The position numbers were made by a program, and so were the translations under genes. Shown piece by piece: positions 26,201 through 33,018 of a stretch of DNA of 64,000 bases (the first letter of the stretch is position 1; every line of letters begins with the position of its first letter). The stretch comes from Micromonospora sp. FIMYZ51 (GTDB lineage: Bacteria; Actinomycetota; Actinomycetes; Mycobacteriales; Micromonosporaceae): assembly GCF_038246755.1 (NCBI RefSeq), contig NZ_CP134706.1, positions 5,270,001-5,334,000 on the forward strand, in the 5' to 3' direction. A model generated the notes under the pieces. It was given only the letters and a program-made list of their open reading frames with translations. It did no database searches and was not told the origin of the DNA.

Positions 26201-26637
26201 CCGAAGATCGTCGGCAGGTTCAGCGCGCGGGCCGCCTCGGCGAAGCGGACCACACCGTAGAAGCCGTCGTGGTCGGTGACGGCGAGCGCGGTGAGCCCCA
26301 GCCGGACGGCCTCCTCGACCAGTTCCTCGGGGTGGCTGGCACCGTCCAGGAAGCTGAAGTTGGTGTGTGCGTGCAACTCGGCGTACGGCACCACGCCGTC
26401 GGGGCGGGTCAGTTCCGGCGGCCGGTACTGCTCCCGGCGTCGGCTTCCCGCTGGCGAGTCGCCCCCGTCGGCGTCGACCGCGAGCGGATCCACCACATGC
26501 AGATGCCGTTCCCTGCCGCCGCGTCCCCATCCGCCGCCGTTCCGCTTCCCGCCGCCGCTTACCTTCCCGCCCTTCGTCCGCCCGGAGAGCACCCGCTCCA
26601 ACTCCGACCACGACAGCTGCGGATTGTGGAAACTCAC
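23209..26637 (-). CDS. dnaE2: Error-prone DNA polymerase DnaE2
   Basis: Mutasome polymerase of about 1142 residues. The PHP domain starts at YAELHAHTNFSFLDGASHPEE. The C-family polymerase motifs are CQGRGSAANSAVCYAL, PDIDVDIESGRREE (catalytic Asp pair) and FDLLGLGMLSALH. Helix-hairpin-helix and OB-fold (RIRVGGIVTHRQRPGTAGG) regions follow. The C-terminus ends soon after the OB fold, as in DnaE2 rather than DnaE1. GTG 26637 with ggggag upstream is the likely start. Family knowledge: DnaE2 performs damage-induced mutagenic bypass with ImuA' and ImuB, which are encoded directly upstream on the same strand. Confidence 0.95.
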   Translation of the reverse strand: MSFHNPQLSWSELERVLSGRTKGGKVSGGGKRNGGGWGRGGRERHLHVVDPLAVDADGGDSPAGSRRREQYRPPELTRPDGVVPYAELHAHTNFSFLDGASHPEELVEEAVRLGLTALAVTDHDGFYGVVRFAEAARALNLPTIFGAELSLDPEAPAQRGASGRGGHPDPPGNHLLVLAHGHEGYARLAATIARAQLRGGEKGRPRYGELAEIAADLRDHVLVLTGCRKGHVPAALLTEGVDAAARELDRLTALFGAETVAVELTDHGHPVDGDRNDALAELAAAAGLPTVATNNVHYAAPGRHRLATTLAAVRARRSLDEIDGWLPAAGTAHLRSGAEMAARFAGYPGAVARAAEFGAELAFDLQLVAPQLPAYPVPPGHTEMSWLRQLTEAGARERYGPRAAHPQAYAQLDHELNMIEELGFPGYFLVVYDIVDFCRRADIYCQGRGSAANSAVCYALRITNVDAVRHRLLFERFLAPERDGPPDIDVDIESGRREEVIQHVYARYGREHTAQVANVISYRPRSAVRDVAKAFGFSPGQQDAWSKQIDRWGDVATVDVPEIPEQVIAYANELQTFPRHLGIHSGGMVICDRPVIEVCPVEWGRMPGRSVLQWDKDDCAAVGLVKFDLLGLGMLSALHHGYDMIGMSLDLGDMTLDDPEVYDMLCRADSVGVFQVESRAQMATLPRLKPREFYDLVVEVALIRPGPIQGGSVHPYIRRRNGQEPVTFPHPLMRNALEKTLGVPLFQEQLMQLAIDLAGFDAAEADQLRRAMGAKRSVARMAQIADRLYTGMADRGITGELADDVYRKLTAFASYGFPESHAMSFAYLVYASSWLKRYHPGPFLAALLSAQPMGFYSPQTLVDDARRHGVEVRRPDVNASGAKPVLESTPQTRWGSQPGEPPHAWGLGGPAVRLGLAGVRTLGDEVAERIEAERVAHGPYRDMPDLARRTGLTAAQLEALATADAFACFGLTRRQALWAAGAAAQDRPGRLPGTVTGATAPTLPGMAAVDRLVADVWATGLSPESHPARFVRPRLDALGAVPIDRLGRVEPGRRIRVGGIVTHRQRPGTAGGVTFLNLEDETGMLNVTCSPGLWQRYRRVARTSAALVVRGRLQRHEGVVNLVADRLDAIEPPVSPASRDFR

Positions 26638-26737
26638 CGTTTCTCCCCCGAGCCCTGACCGGCACACCAACCCACCTGACCGGTAAACCAGCCCACTTCG
26701 CCCCGATATATCCCAAAAGTCACCACTATCGCAGTGA

Positions 26738-26783
26738 ATCTTGGACCCGGAAGGCCCCTATGGGGGCAGAAAGCGTCCAAGAT
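26738..26783. repeat. Hairpin in the imuB-dnaE2 gap
   Basis: atcttggac (26738-26746) pairs with gtccaagat (26775-26783). A third related piece, ccaagat, follows at 26827. The 207-nt gap between imuB and dnaE2 also holds the AT-rich word gatatatc (26704-26711), a possible part of a dnaE2 promoter. No LexA-type GAAC-N4-GTTC box was found here. Confidence 0.5.
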
Positions 26784-26844
26784 CGCCTGCTGGGAGTGAT
26801 CTGGCCCTCCCGGGGGCCGGGACGTACCAAGATCTGGATTCGTC

Positions 26845-28500
26845 TCAGTCATAGATCGCCTCGATCAGCCATCGGCCGCGCTCCACGGCGAGCAGCAGCG
26901 CGGCGCCGTCGGCCAAGCGGACCTGGAACCGGGCCCGGCGACGCGCCTCGGCGGGTGCCCACCACCGCTCGTCGACCGGCCACGGGCCGGCCCAACCGAC
27001 GATCTCGGCCGACCCGCCCACACCGACTCCGCCGACGACCTCCGCCGTCGCATCGATGGTCAGCCGGGCCGGCGGGGCACTCACCGCCAGCCGGGCGCTC
27101 ACCACGACCGGCGTACCGGTGGCGTCCAGCACGCTCGCGTCGACCGGCGTGGGCAGCACCACCGCCGGCGCGGGCGGCGGCAGTCGCCCCGGCCAGGCCG
27201 GTACGACCATCCCAGCGCCCACCCGCCGCCTACCAGCACCGACCGCCCCACCGTGTTCGACGGATTCGGGCGGCGCCGGACCGGGCCGGGTGGGCAGCCG
27301 TTCGTCGCCCCACGGCACCAGCCGCGTCTGGTCGGCCGGTGACCGCCCACCGCCGAGCACGGCGGTGACCACCGCCTCGGGGCCGAGCAGTCCCTGCACC
27401 CGGCTCAGCGCCCGATGCGCCCGCTCGCGCTCCTCGCCGGTCTCCCCCCACAGCCCGGCCTGTAGCCCGGCCTGGGCGATCATCCCGTCCGGCACCAGCC
27501 GAAGCCGGATGATCCCCGCGGTGGGCCGGGCCGGTGCGCCCCGGCGGGCACCGGTGAGCCAGCCGTCCAGTTGCCAGCGGACCCGGTCGGCGATCGCCGC
27601 CGCGGTGAGCAGACCGTCGTGCCGCCAGACCCGGTGCAGTTCCTGGCCGTGCGCGGTGACCGCCTCGATGCCGAGCCGGGTGCAGGCCAACCCGTGCCCG
27701 GCGAGCCGTTCGTGCAGTCGCTCGGCCAGCGTCCGGGCCGTGAACGCCGCGACATCCACGCGGTCGATCGGCTCGTCGAGGTCGGCGGTGACCGCCAGGT
27801 CGGCGGGAGGTTGCCGCACCGCCAGCGGACGGTCGTCCCGGCCGGCCGCCAGCCGGTGAGCCAACGCACCGTCGAACCCGAACCGGGCCAGCACGTCCCC
27901 GGCGGGCAGCGCGGCGAAGTCACCGAGCGTACGCACTCCGAGCCGGTGCAGCAGGTCGGCCAGGGCGGGCCGGCCGAGCGCCGCCACGGGTTGGCCGGCC
28001 AGGAACTCCGGTGTCCCGCCGGGCGGCACGATCCGGCCCTGGCGGGCGGCCAGCCCGGCGGCGAACGTTCCGTCGGCGATGCCGACCTGGCTCTCCACCG
28101 CGCAGCTCTGCGCGACGTGCTCGACGATCCGTTCGGCTGCCGCCTCCTCACCGCCGAGATACCGGCTCGGCCCGCGGGCGGCCAGCGCGCAGGCTCCGGG
28201 GCGAATCACCTCGACCCCGACCGCCACCTCCTCGACCGCGGCCACCACCGGCTCGAAGGCCCGTGCGTCCCGCCCGGGATCGTGGTCGACGACGGTCAGC
28301 CCCGGGCAGCGTCCCTGTGCCTCGCGCCGACGCAGCCCTCGGCGTACCCCCTCGGCCCTGGCCTGCTCGGAGCAGGCGACCACCCGGTTGGCGTGCAGCA
28401 CCGCCACCGGCCCGGTGGCGGACACCCCGTCGACGATCTCGGCGGCGAGCACCGGCCAGTCCGGACACCAGAGCAGCAGGGTCCGCGTCGCCACCCTCAC
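26845..28500 (-). CDS. imuB: ImuB, catalytically inactive Y-family polymerase
   Basis: Mutasome hub protein of about 551 residues. It has the Y-family fold (DRVRWQLDGW; LLHRLGVRTLGDFAALP helix-hairpin-helix), but the catalytic acids are absent. The first motif reads LLWCPDWPVLAAE where an active enzyme has HVDMDAFYASVE, and the SLDEAFLD motif is replaced by VIRPGACALAA. QTRLVPWGDE near residue 360-370 fits a beta-clamp binding motif. GTG 28500 with ggggagagcgag upstream is the chosen start. By family it bridges DnaE2 and ImuA' to the sliding clamp. Confidence 0.92.
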   Translation of the reverse strand: MRVATRTLLLWCPDWPVLAAEIVDGVSATGPVAVLHANRVVACSEQARAEGVRRGLRRREAQGRCPGLTVVDHDPGRDARAFEPVVAAVEEVAVGVEVIRPGACALAARGPSRYLGGEEAAAERIVEHVAQSCAVESQVGIADGTFAAGLAARQGRIVPPGGTPEFLAGQPVAALGRPALADLLHRLGVRTLGDFAALPAGDVLARFGFDGALAHRLAAGRDDRPLAVRQPPADLAVTADLDEPIDRVDVAAFTARTLAERLHERLAGHGLACTRLGIEAVTAHGQELHRVWRHDGLLTAAAIADRVRWQLDGWLTGARRGAPARPTAGIIRLRLVPDGMIAQAGLQAGLWGETGEERERAHRALSRVQGLLGPEAVVTAVLGGGRSPADQTRLVPWGDERLPTRPGPAPPESVEHGGAVGAGRRRVGAGMVVPAWPGRLPPPAPAVVLPTPVDASVLDATGTPVVVSARLAVSAPPARLTIDATAEVVGGVGVGGSAEIVGWAGPWPVDERWWAPAEARRRARFQVRLADGAALLLAVERGRWLIEAIYD

Positions 28501-28520
28501 CTCGCTCTCCCCCGCCCACC

Positions 28521-28543
28521 GCGATCCTGCACTTCGGGTCGCC
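28521..28543. repeat. Half copy of the gatcttgcacttt palindrome
   Basis: gcgatcctgcacttcgggtc at 28521 matches the left arm of the large inverted repeat at 42175 in about 20 of 23 positions. The right arm is degenerate. It lies in the short imuA'-imuB gap. Confidence 0.55.
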
Positions 28544-28561
28544 CGACAAGACGCAGAATGC

Positions 28562-29296
28562 TCATCCCGACGACCGCAGGTGCATGATCGGCGTGCGCTC
28601 ACCGGCGGGGGTGGCCGTGGCGGGGGTGGGGATGGTGCGGGTCAGGTTGTCGCCGGGTAGCCAGACCCGGACCTCCTTGGGGCGGGCGGCGGCACCCCGA
28701 CCGCGAGCCGAGATGGTCACCTCCCGACGGCGCAGCCGGCCCCGGCCCGCACCGAGCCCGTCCCACACCCCGCGAACCACCTGGAGCAGCACGTCCGCGC
28801 CGTCCCACCGGCCGTACGGCACGAGCACGCAGCCGCGCTGCCGGGCCCGGGCGGCCAGCCGGCTGGCGACCGAGGCGGAGACGGTGGCCGGTACGGCGAT
28901 GACCACCACGTCGACCCCGTCGATGAGCGCGGCCACCACGGTGGGCCAGTCGGGGCCGGGCTGCGGTACCAGGGCGAGCCGGTCCAGGGCGATCCCGGCC
29001 TCGGCCGCCGCGCCCGCCCCGAAGGTCGGCATCCCGACCACGGCACACCAGGAACCGGCCCGGGACGCCTCGGCGAGCAGGGCGAACAGCAGCGACGTGG
29101 TGCCGCTGTGCCGGAGCTGCCCGGCGCCGACCGCGATGGTGCTGCCCCGCCGTAGCCCGCGGCCGGGCAACAGCCCGGTCAGCTCGGAGCGGACGGGCAG
29201 CACCCGGTGCCCGGCCGCCGGGTCGGGTGCGCTGGCCGGGCGGACCAGCCCGGCCAGCGCGGCGGAACCGACCACCATGCGGCCCGCCATCGCCAT
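28562..29296 (-). CDS. imuA: ImuA', RecA-fold mutasome protein
   Basis: 244-residue protein with a RecA-like core (about 45-165), but the Walker A loop is degenerate (VGAGQLRHSGTTSLLF, no GKT), so ATP hydrolysis is doubtful. Other landmarks are CAVVGMPTFGAGAAAEAGI and VDVVVIAVPATVSASVASR. The ATG at 29296 follows gggggtag; in-frame ATGs at 29290 and 29278 are possible. Gene order imuA'-imuB-dnaE2 on one strand matches mutasome cassettes of other bacteria. A 21-bp direct repeat lies just upstream. Confidence 0.88.
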   Translation of the reverse strand: MAMAGRMVVGSAALAGLVRPASAPDPAAGHRVLPVRSELTGLLPGRGLRRGSTIAVGAGQLRHSGTTSLLFALLAEASRAGSWCAVVGMPTFGAGAAAEAGIALDRLALVPQPGPDWPTVVAALIDGVDVVVIAVPATVSASVASRLAARARQRGCVLVPYGRWDGADVLLQVVRGVWDGLGAGRGRLRRREVTISARGRGAAARPKEVRVWLPGDNLTRTIPTPATATPAGERTPIMHLRSSG

Positions 29297-29341
29297 CTAC
29301 CCCCGTCGTGTCGCCCGGGTGCCGGCCCGTGGCTGGTGCGT

Positions 29342-29383
29342 TTCGTCGGATCAGTTGAGTGCTTCGTCGGATCAGTCAAGTGC
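29342..29383. repeat. 21-bp direct repeat upstream of imuA'
   Basis: Two adjacent copies of ttcgtcggatcagttgagtg(c) (29342-29362 and 29363-29383) differing at two positions, 46 nt upstream of the imuA' start. On the minus strand one copy contributes TTGACT, a possible -35. The 21-bp period places both copies on the same DNA face, as expected for a regulator site. Confidence 0.6.
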
Positions 29384-29400
29384 GGACATGCCGTGCCGGA

Positions 29401-29444
29401 CGGCGTCCGGCCACCCTGGGTCCCGCCGTGGTGGCCGGACGCCG
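29401..29444 (-). terminator. 15-bp hairpin just after the HEPN gene
   Basis: Perfect arms 29401-29415 and 29430-29444 with a 14-nt loop, 5 nt past the HEPN stop. No T-tract follows. It may partly separate the HEPN gene from imuA' transcription. Confidence 0.55.
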
Positions 29445-29448
29445 CGAC

Positions 29449-29898
29449 TCAGGCGACGAGACCGTCGATCGCCGGCTGGTGCGCCAGGCCGAGCGCCTGC
29501 TCCACCACCGTCACGAACTCCTCGGCGGCGCGGAGCAGGTCGTCGGCTTCCCGGGCGGTGACCACCCGGGGTATGCCGGCCTCGGCGGCGGCGCGCTTGC
29601 CGGCACCGAGGGCGAAGTAACTGGCCCACTCGTCGAGTTCGGGGGCGACACCGGCGAGCAGGACCCAGACACTTGTGATCCGGTTGCGTCGGGTGGGCGC
29701 GGGACGGGCGCGGGCGGCGAGCACCGCGGCGGCGGCGCGCAGCGCCGCGAGATGGGCGGCGGCGTACCGGAGGCCGTCGGGACGGGTCCGGGCGGCCTCG
29801 GCCAGCCCCTGCCGGGCCACCGTGAGCAGTTGGGCGGGAGTGCGGTGCGGCAGCACGTGCGCGGGCACCGTCGGCGCCGGGGCCGGACTGGTCGGCAT
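29449..29898 (-). CDS. HEPN-domain protein, SAV_6107-like, under DNA-damage control signals
   Basis: 149-residue all-helical protein resembling the SAV_6107-type HEPN family. A short disordered Pro/Ala N-terminus precedes the helices. RYAAAH at residues 44-49 gives the R-x4-H pattern of HEPN ribonucleases. Whether it is an active RNase is unknown. The ATG at 29898 has ggaggag upstream. The open frame continues to an ATG at 30198, but that extension is Arg/Pro-rich and looks untranslated. It lies 5' of imuA'-imuB-dnaE2 on the same strand, about 150 nt from imuA'. Its upstream region holds two LexA boxes and a RecA-NDp-like promoter. A damage-response role is inferred from this context. Confidence 0.82.
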   Translation of the reverse strand: MPTSPAPAPTVPAHVLPHRTPAQLLTVARQGLAEAARTRPDGLRYAAAHLAALRAAAAVLAARARPAPTRRNRITSVWVLLAGVAPELDEWASYFALGAGKRAAAEAGIPRVVTAREADDLLRAAEEFVTVVEQALGLAHQPAIDGLVA

Positions 29899-30211
29899 GT
29901 CTCCTCCAGGTGGGCCGGTGCGGGCGGATCGCGCGCGGCGGAAGGCGGCTCCGGCGGCGCGCGAGGCACCCGTGACGGGCGGTGCGGAGGAAGACGCACC
30001 AGGTGGGTGGCCGGCCGGGTGCGGAGCTTCCCCACACCACACCCGGCCGGCAGTACCGGCGGGTCCGTCGTCCGCCGCCCGGGGTCGTGGGCGGCGGACG
30101 ACGGTCCTGCCTGAGCGGGCCCGGACTCGCGACTGCCCGGGGCCCGGTGCGGTCCGCGGCACCGCACCTGTCGGGAGCCGGTGCCGCGAAACACCCACTC
30201 CCGAGGGGTTG
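29899..30211 (-). other. Long 5' leader region of the HEPN gene
   Basis: About 310 nt separate the LexA boxes from the HEPN start codon. It is open in the HEPN frame but has no ribosome binding site at 30198 and is low in complexity. The most striking feature is the 16-bp hairpin at 30065-30104. It may be an untranslated leader. Confidence 0.5.
30065..30104. repeat. Perfect 16-bp inverted repeat in the HEPN leader
   Basis: Arms 30065-30080 and 30089-30104 (ccgtcgtccgccgccc and its complement) with an 8-nt loop. No T-tract on either strand. It could be an RNA structure or a protein site. Confidence 0.75.
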
Positions 30212-30244
30212 GAACGAACGTTCGAGGCAATCGAACACTCGTTC
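30212..30244 (-). promoter_or_regulatory. Two LexA-type SOS boxes
   Basis: GAAC-GAAC-GTTC at 30212-30223 and GAAC-ACTC-GTTC at 30233-30244, the second inside TCGAACACTCGTTCTA. Both fit the actinobacterial consensus (TC)GAAC-N4-GTTC(GA). Their centres are 21 bp apart, two helical turns. They lie just downstream of the predicted -10 of the HEPN promoter, a position suited to repression. Confidence 0.78.
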
Positions 30245-30256
30245 TAACTACTGCTG

Positions 30257-30279
30257 ACAGTACACCCTCCCGCCGACGA
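30257..30279 (-). promoter_or_regulatory. RecA-NDp/PafBC-like promoter upstream of the HEPN gene
   Basis: On the minus strand: TCGTCGGCG, exactly 8 nt (GGAGGGTG), TACTGT. This matches TTGTCRGTG at 7 of 9 positions, the N8 spacer exactly and TANNNT exactly. The start of transcription would fall near 30250, directly in front of the LexA boxes. Confidence 0.6.
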
Positions 30280-30358
30280 AAACGCAACGTGTGACGCGCC
30301 GACATCACCCCGACGCGGGCCCGCACCGCCGCCGCCGGGCAGGGCACGGAGATCTCCG

Positions 30359-30384
30359 CCCGGCCACGCCGCGGCGTGGCCGGG
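30359..30384. repeat. 26-bp perfect palindrome upstream of ybaK
   Basis: CCCGGCCACGCCG joined to its exact reverse complement with no spacer, 36 nt before the ybaK start. It could be an operator for the ybaK-carotenoid operon or a hairpin. Confidence 0.6.
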
Positions 30385-30420
30385 TGCACCGGCGGCCGGC
30401 GTACCGGGAAGAATGGCGGT

Positions 30421-30909
30421 ATGCAGCCACACCCGAACGTACGGGCGGTGCAGGACGCGCTGGAGAGCGCGAACGCCCGGGACGGCTCCGGCACCCCCGC
30501 CACGATCCGCCTGTTGCCCGACGCGGTGCACACCGCCGCAGCCGCCGCCGAGGCGCTCGGCGTCGACGTGGGCGCCATCGCCAACTCGCTCGTCTTCGAC
30601 GCCGACGGGGCACCGTTGCTGGTGCTCACCTCGGGCGCACACCGGGTGGACACCGCCGGCCTGGCCGGCCGGCTCGGCATCACCCGGCTGCGCCGGGCCA
30701 CCCCGCAGTTCGTCAAGGAGCACACCGGGCAGGTGATCGGCGGCGTCGCCCCGGTCGGCCACCCGCAGCCACTCCGCACGCTCGTGGACACCGCCCTGGA
30801 GAAGTACGACGAGATCTGGGCCGCCGGTGGCGTGCCGCAGGCGGTCTTCCCCACCACGTACGCCGAGTTGCTGCGGGTCACCGGCGGCACCCCGACCGAC
30901 GTGGCGTGA
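30421..30909 (+). CDS. ybaK: YbaK/EbsC-family aminoacyl-tRNA deacylase
   Basis: 162 residues, YbaK/ProX-like editing domain. Family features are IANSLVFDADGAPLLVLTSGAHRVD and VIGGVAPVGHP (GxxxPxxH type). Such proteins hydrolyse mischarged Cys- or Ala-tRNA. The ATG at 30421 is used; the frame upstream to 30376 crosses a palindrome. Its stop overlaps the GTG of the next gene (GTGA). This makes it the first gene of the carotenoid operon, an odd partnership that may be only translational coupling. Confidence 0.88.
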   Translation: MQPHPNVRAVQDALESANARDGSGTPATIRLLPDAVHTAAAAAEALGVDVGAIANSLVFDADGAPLLVLTSGAHRVDTAGLAGRLGITRLRRATPQFVKEHTGQVIGGVAPVGHPQPLRTLVDTALEKYDEIWAAGGVPQAVFPTTYAELLRVTGGTPTDVA

Positions 30910-31646
30910 CCGGGCCGACGAGCGTTCCGGAGCTGGTCACCCTGCACGTGTGGCGGGTACCCCGCAGCGCGCTGCCCCGGGTGCTGGTCCGGATGGCCCT
31001 CGATCCGCGCCGGTTGCGAGCCCTGCCCGGCGTACGGTTCGGCAAGTTGCTCGGCACCGGGACCGGCACCGGCTTCGGGCCAGGCGACGCCGACCCGACC
31101 CGCTGGGCGGCGCTCACGGTGTGGGAGTCCGCCGCCGCAGCGGCCCGGTTCGCCGACTCCCCCGTGGGCCGGGCCTGGTCCGGCCTCGCCCAGTCGGGTG
31201 TCCGGCTCGACCTACGGCCGCTGACCAGCCGGGGTGAGTGGTCCGGCCGGCGACCGTTCGGCGAGCCGCCGGGCGGACGGACCGCCGGGCCGGTGCTGGC
31301 GCTGACCCGGGCCCGGCTGCGCCCGACGCGGGCGGTCACCTTCTGGCGGGCGGTCCCGCCGGTCGCCACCGCCCTGCACGCCGCGCCCGGCCTGCTGGCC
31401 CGCTTCGGCGTCGGCGAGGCACCACTGGGCTGGCAGGGCACCGTGAGCGTGTGGCGTGACCCGGCGGATCTGGTGGCGTTCGCGTACCGTCACCCGGAGC
31501 ACCGGGCCGCGATCACCCGGACGGACACCGAGCGGTGGTACGCGGAGGAACTCTTCGCCCGGTTCGAGGTGCGTGACGTGATCGGTGACCGGACGGTACT
31601 GGGATGGGTCGCCGACGGCGATCCGGCGAAGGATGGGCGGGCATGA
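30906..31646 (+). CDS. CrtA-like (spheroidene monooxygenase family) protein
   Basis: 246 residues. Its internal pattern FGKLLGTGTGTGFGPGDADPTRWAALTVWES (cut here: FGKLLGTGTG and RWAALTVWES) resembles the F-KLMGSGTGEGF and W-VY-AILATW features of spheroidene monooxygenase, with a repeat-like second half (LARFGVGEAPLGWQGTVSVW). CrtA enzymes introduce keto groups into carotenoids in phototrophs. Position directly before cruF-like and desaturase genes supports a carotenoid role. The GTG start overlaps the ybaK stop and its own stop overlaps the next gene (ATGA). Confidence 0.72.
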   Translation: MTGPTSVPELVTLHVWRVPRSALPRVLVRMALDPRRLRALPGVRFGKLLGTGTGTGFGPGDADPTRWAALTVWESAAAAARFADSPVGRAWSGLAQSGVRLDLRPLTSRGEWSGRRPFGEPPGGRTAGPVLALTRARLRPTRAVTFWRAVPPVATALHAAPGLLARFGVGEAPLGWQGTVSVWRDPADLVAFAYRHPEHRAAITRTDTERWYAEELFARFEVRDVIGDRTVLGWVADGDPAKDGRA

Positions 31647-32206
31647 GACTGGTGCGGTGGACCCCGGACGACCTGCTGCGCCGGCTGGACGACGTGGTGG
31701 CCGTCTACGGCGAGGCCATGGGCTACCGGGCCGACCTGCTGGAGGCTCGTCGCGGCTACATCGCCACCCACGTCCGCCGGCCCGGTTTCCGCGCCGTCGC
31801 CAGCCTGACCAGCGAGGGCCACCTGGCCGGCTTCGGGTACGGCTACCTGGGCGGACCCGGCCAGTGGTGGCACGACCAGGTCTGGCGGGCGATCGACCCG
31901 GCCACCCGGCAACGCTGGCTGACCGACTGCTTCGAAGTGGTCGAGCTGCACGTCCGGCCACCGGCCCAGGGGCACGGTCTGGGCGCCGGCCAGCTACGTG
32001 CCCTGCTCACCCTGGCCGAGGGCACGACCACGCTGCTCTCCACCCCGGAGGCCGACGAGAAAACCTCCCGCGCCTGGCGGCTGTACCGCCGGTTCGGCTT
32101 CGTCGACATCCTGCGCGACTTCCGCTTCCCCGGCGACGAACGCCCGTTCGGGGTGCTCGGCCGGGACCTGCCCCTGCCGGCACCCGAGCCCGCCGGTCGG
32201 TCATGA
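31643..32206 (+). CDS. GNAT-family N-acetyltransferase
   Basis: 187 residues. The acetyl-CoA loop is visible as VRPPAQGHGLGAGQLRAL, with the end-of-fold pattern RAWRLYRRFGFVD. Substrate unknown. It is locked into the carotenoid operon by ATGA overlaps at both ends, so cotranslation is certain by layout, but a role in carotenoid modification is only inferred. Confidence 0.87.
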   Translation: MRLVRWTPDDLLRRLDDVVAVYGEAMGYRADLLEARRGYIATHVRRPGFRAVASLTSEGHLAGFGYGYLGGPGQWWHDQVWRAIDPATRQRWLTDCFEVVELHVRPPAQGHGLGAGQLRALLTLAEGTTTLLSTPEADEKTSRAWRLYRRFGFVDILRDFRFPGDERPFGVLGRDLPLPAPEPAGRS

Positions 32207-33018
32207 CCAGGCTGGCGCGCGGCTACGCCTGGGCGCTGCTGGCCCTGCTCGTGCTGGCCCAGATCGGCTATCCGCTGACCGAGGGGACCACCCGGGCCCG
32301 GCTGACCGTGGCCACCGTCGTGCTCGGCTACCTCCTCTCGGTCGGCCACGCGCTGCTGACCCGGGGGACGCGTACGGCGCTGGCGCTGGTCGCGCTGGCC
32401 ACCGGCGGCGGGTTCGCCATCGAGGCGCTGGGGGTGGCCACCGGCTTCCCGTTCGGCAGCTACGACTACTCCGGCCAACTCGGCCCGAAGCTGGCCGGGG
32501 TGCCGCTGATCATCCCGCTGGCCTGGACCTGGATGGCCTGGCCGGCCTGGCTGGTGGCGGCCCGGATCGTCAAGTGGTGGCCGGGGCGGATCGCGCTGGC
32601 CACGCTCGGGCTGGCCACCTGGGATCTCTTCCTCGATCCGCAGATGGTGGCCGAGGGCCACTGGGTGTGGCGGGACGCCGATCCGGCGCTGCCCGGCCTG
32701 GCCGGCATCCCGGTCAGCAACTACCTGGGCTGGCTGCTCTTCGCGGTGCTGGTGATGAGCGCGCTGCGTCCGCTCGCCGGGCCCGCCGTGGCCGGTACCG
32801 ACACCGGCGACCACCCGATGTACGCGCTCTACCTCTGGACGTACGGCTCCAGCGTGCTGGCCCACGCGGTCTTCCTCGACCTGCCCGCCTCGGCGGTGTG
32901 GGGTGCGGCCGGCATGGGCGTGATCGCCGTGCCGCTGGCGGTCACGCTGCTGCGCGGACGCCGGCCCCGCGACCGCGACGCCGGCCCGGCCCGGCACCGG
33001 GTCGACGCCGCCGCATGA
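32203..33018 (+). CDS. cruF: CruF-like carotenoid 1',2'-hydratase
   Basis: 271-residue membrane protein with seven to eight helices, of the DUF422/CruF family. Conserved segments are ALGVATGFPFGSYDYSGQLGP, VPLIIPLAWTWMAWPAW, LGLATWDLFLDPQMVAEGHW and GIPVSNYLGWL. CruF adds water to the psi-end of carotenoids, making the hydroxyl that is later glycosylated. The adjacent glycosyltransferase fits that order. ATGA overlaps on both sides. Confidence 0.9.
   Translation: MTRLARGYAWALLALLVLAQIGYPLTEGTTRARLTVATVVLGYLLSVGHALLTRGTRTALALVALATGGGFAIEALGVATGFPFGSYDYSGQLGPKLAGVPLIIPLAWTWMAWPAWLVAARIVKWWPGRIALATLGLATWDLFLDPQMVAEGHWVWRDADPALPGLAGIPVSNYLGWLLFAVLVMSALRPLAGPAVAGTDTGDHPMYALYLWTYGSSVLAHAVFLDLPASAVWGAAGMGVIAVPLAVTLLRGRRPRDRDAGPARHRVDAAA

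Noticed and set aside
26638..26844. LexA box upstream of dnaE2
   Set aside because: No GAAC-N4-GTTC sequence was found in the 207-nt gap; an AT-rich gatatatc word alone is not enough.
29899..30198. N-terminal extension of the HEPN protein from ATG 30198
   Set aside because: No ribosome binding site, Arg/Pro-rich composition, and a strong hairpin within; the ATG at 29898 has ggaggag.
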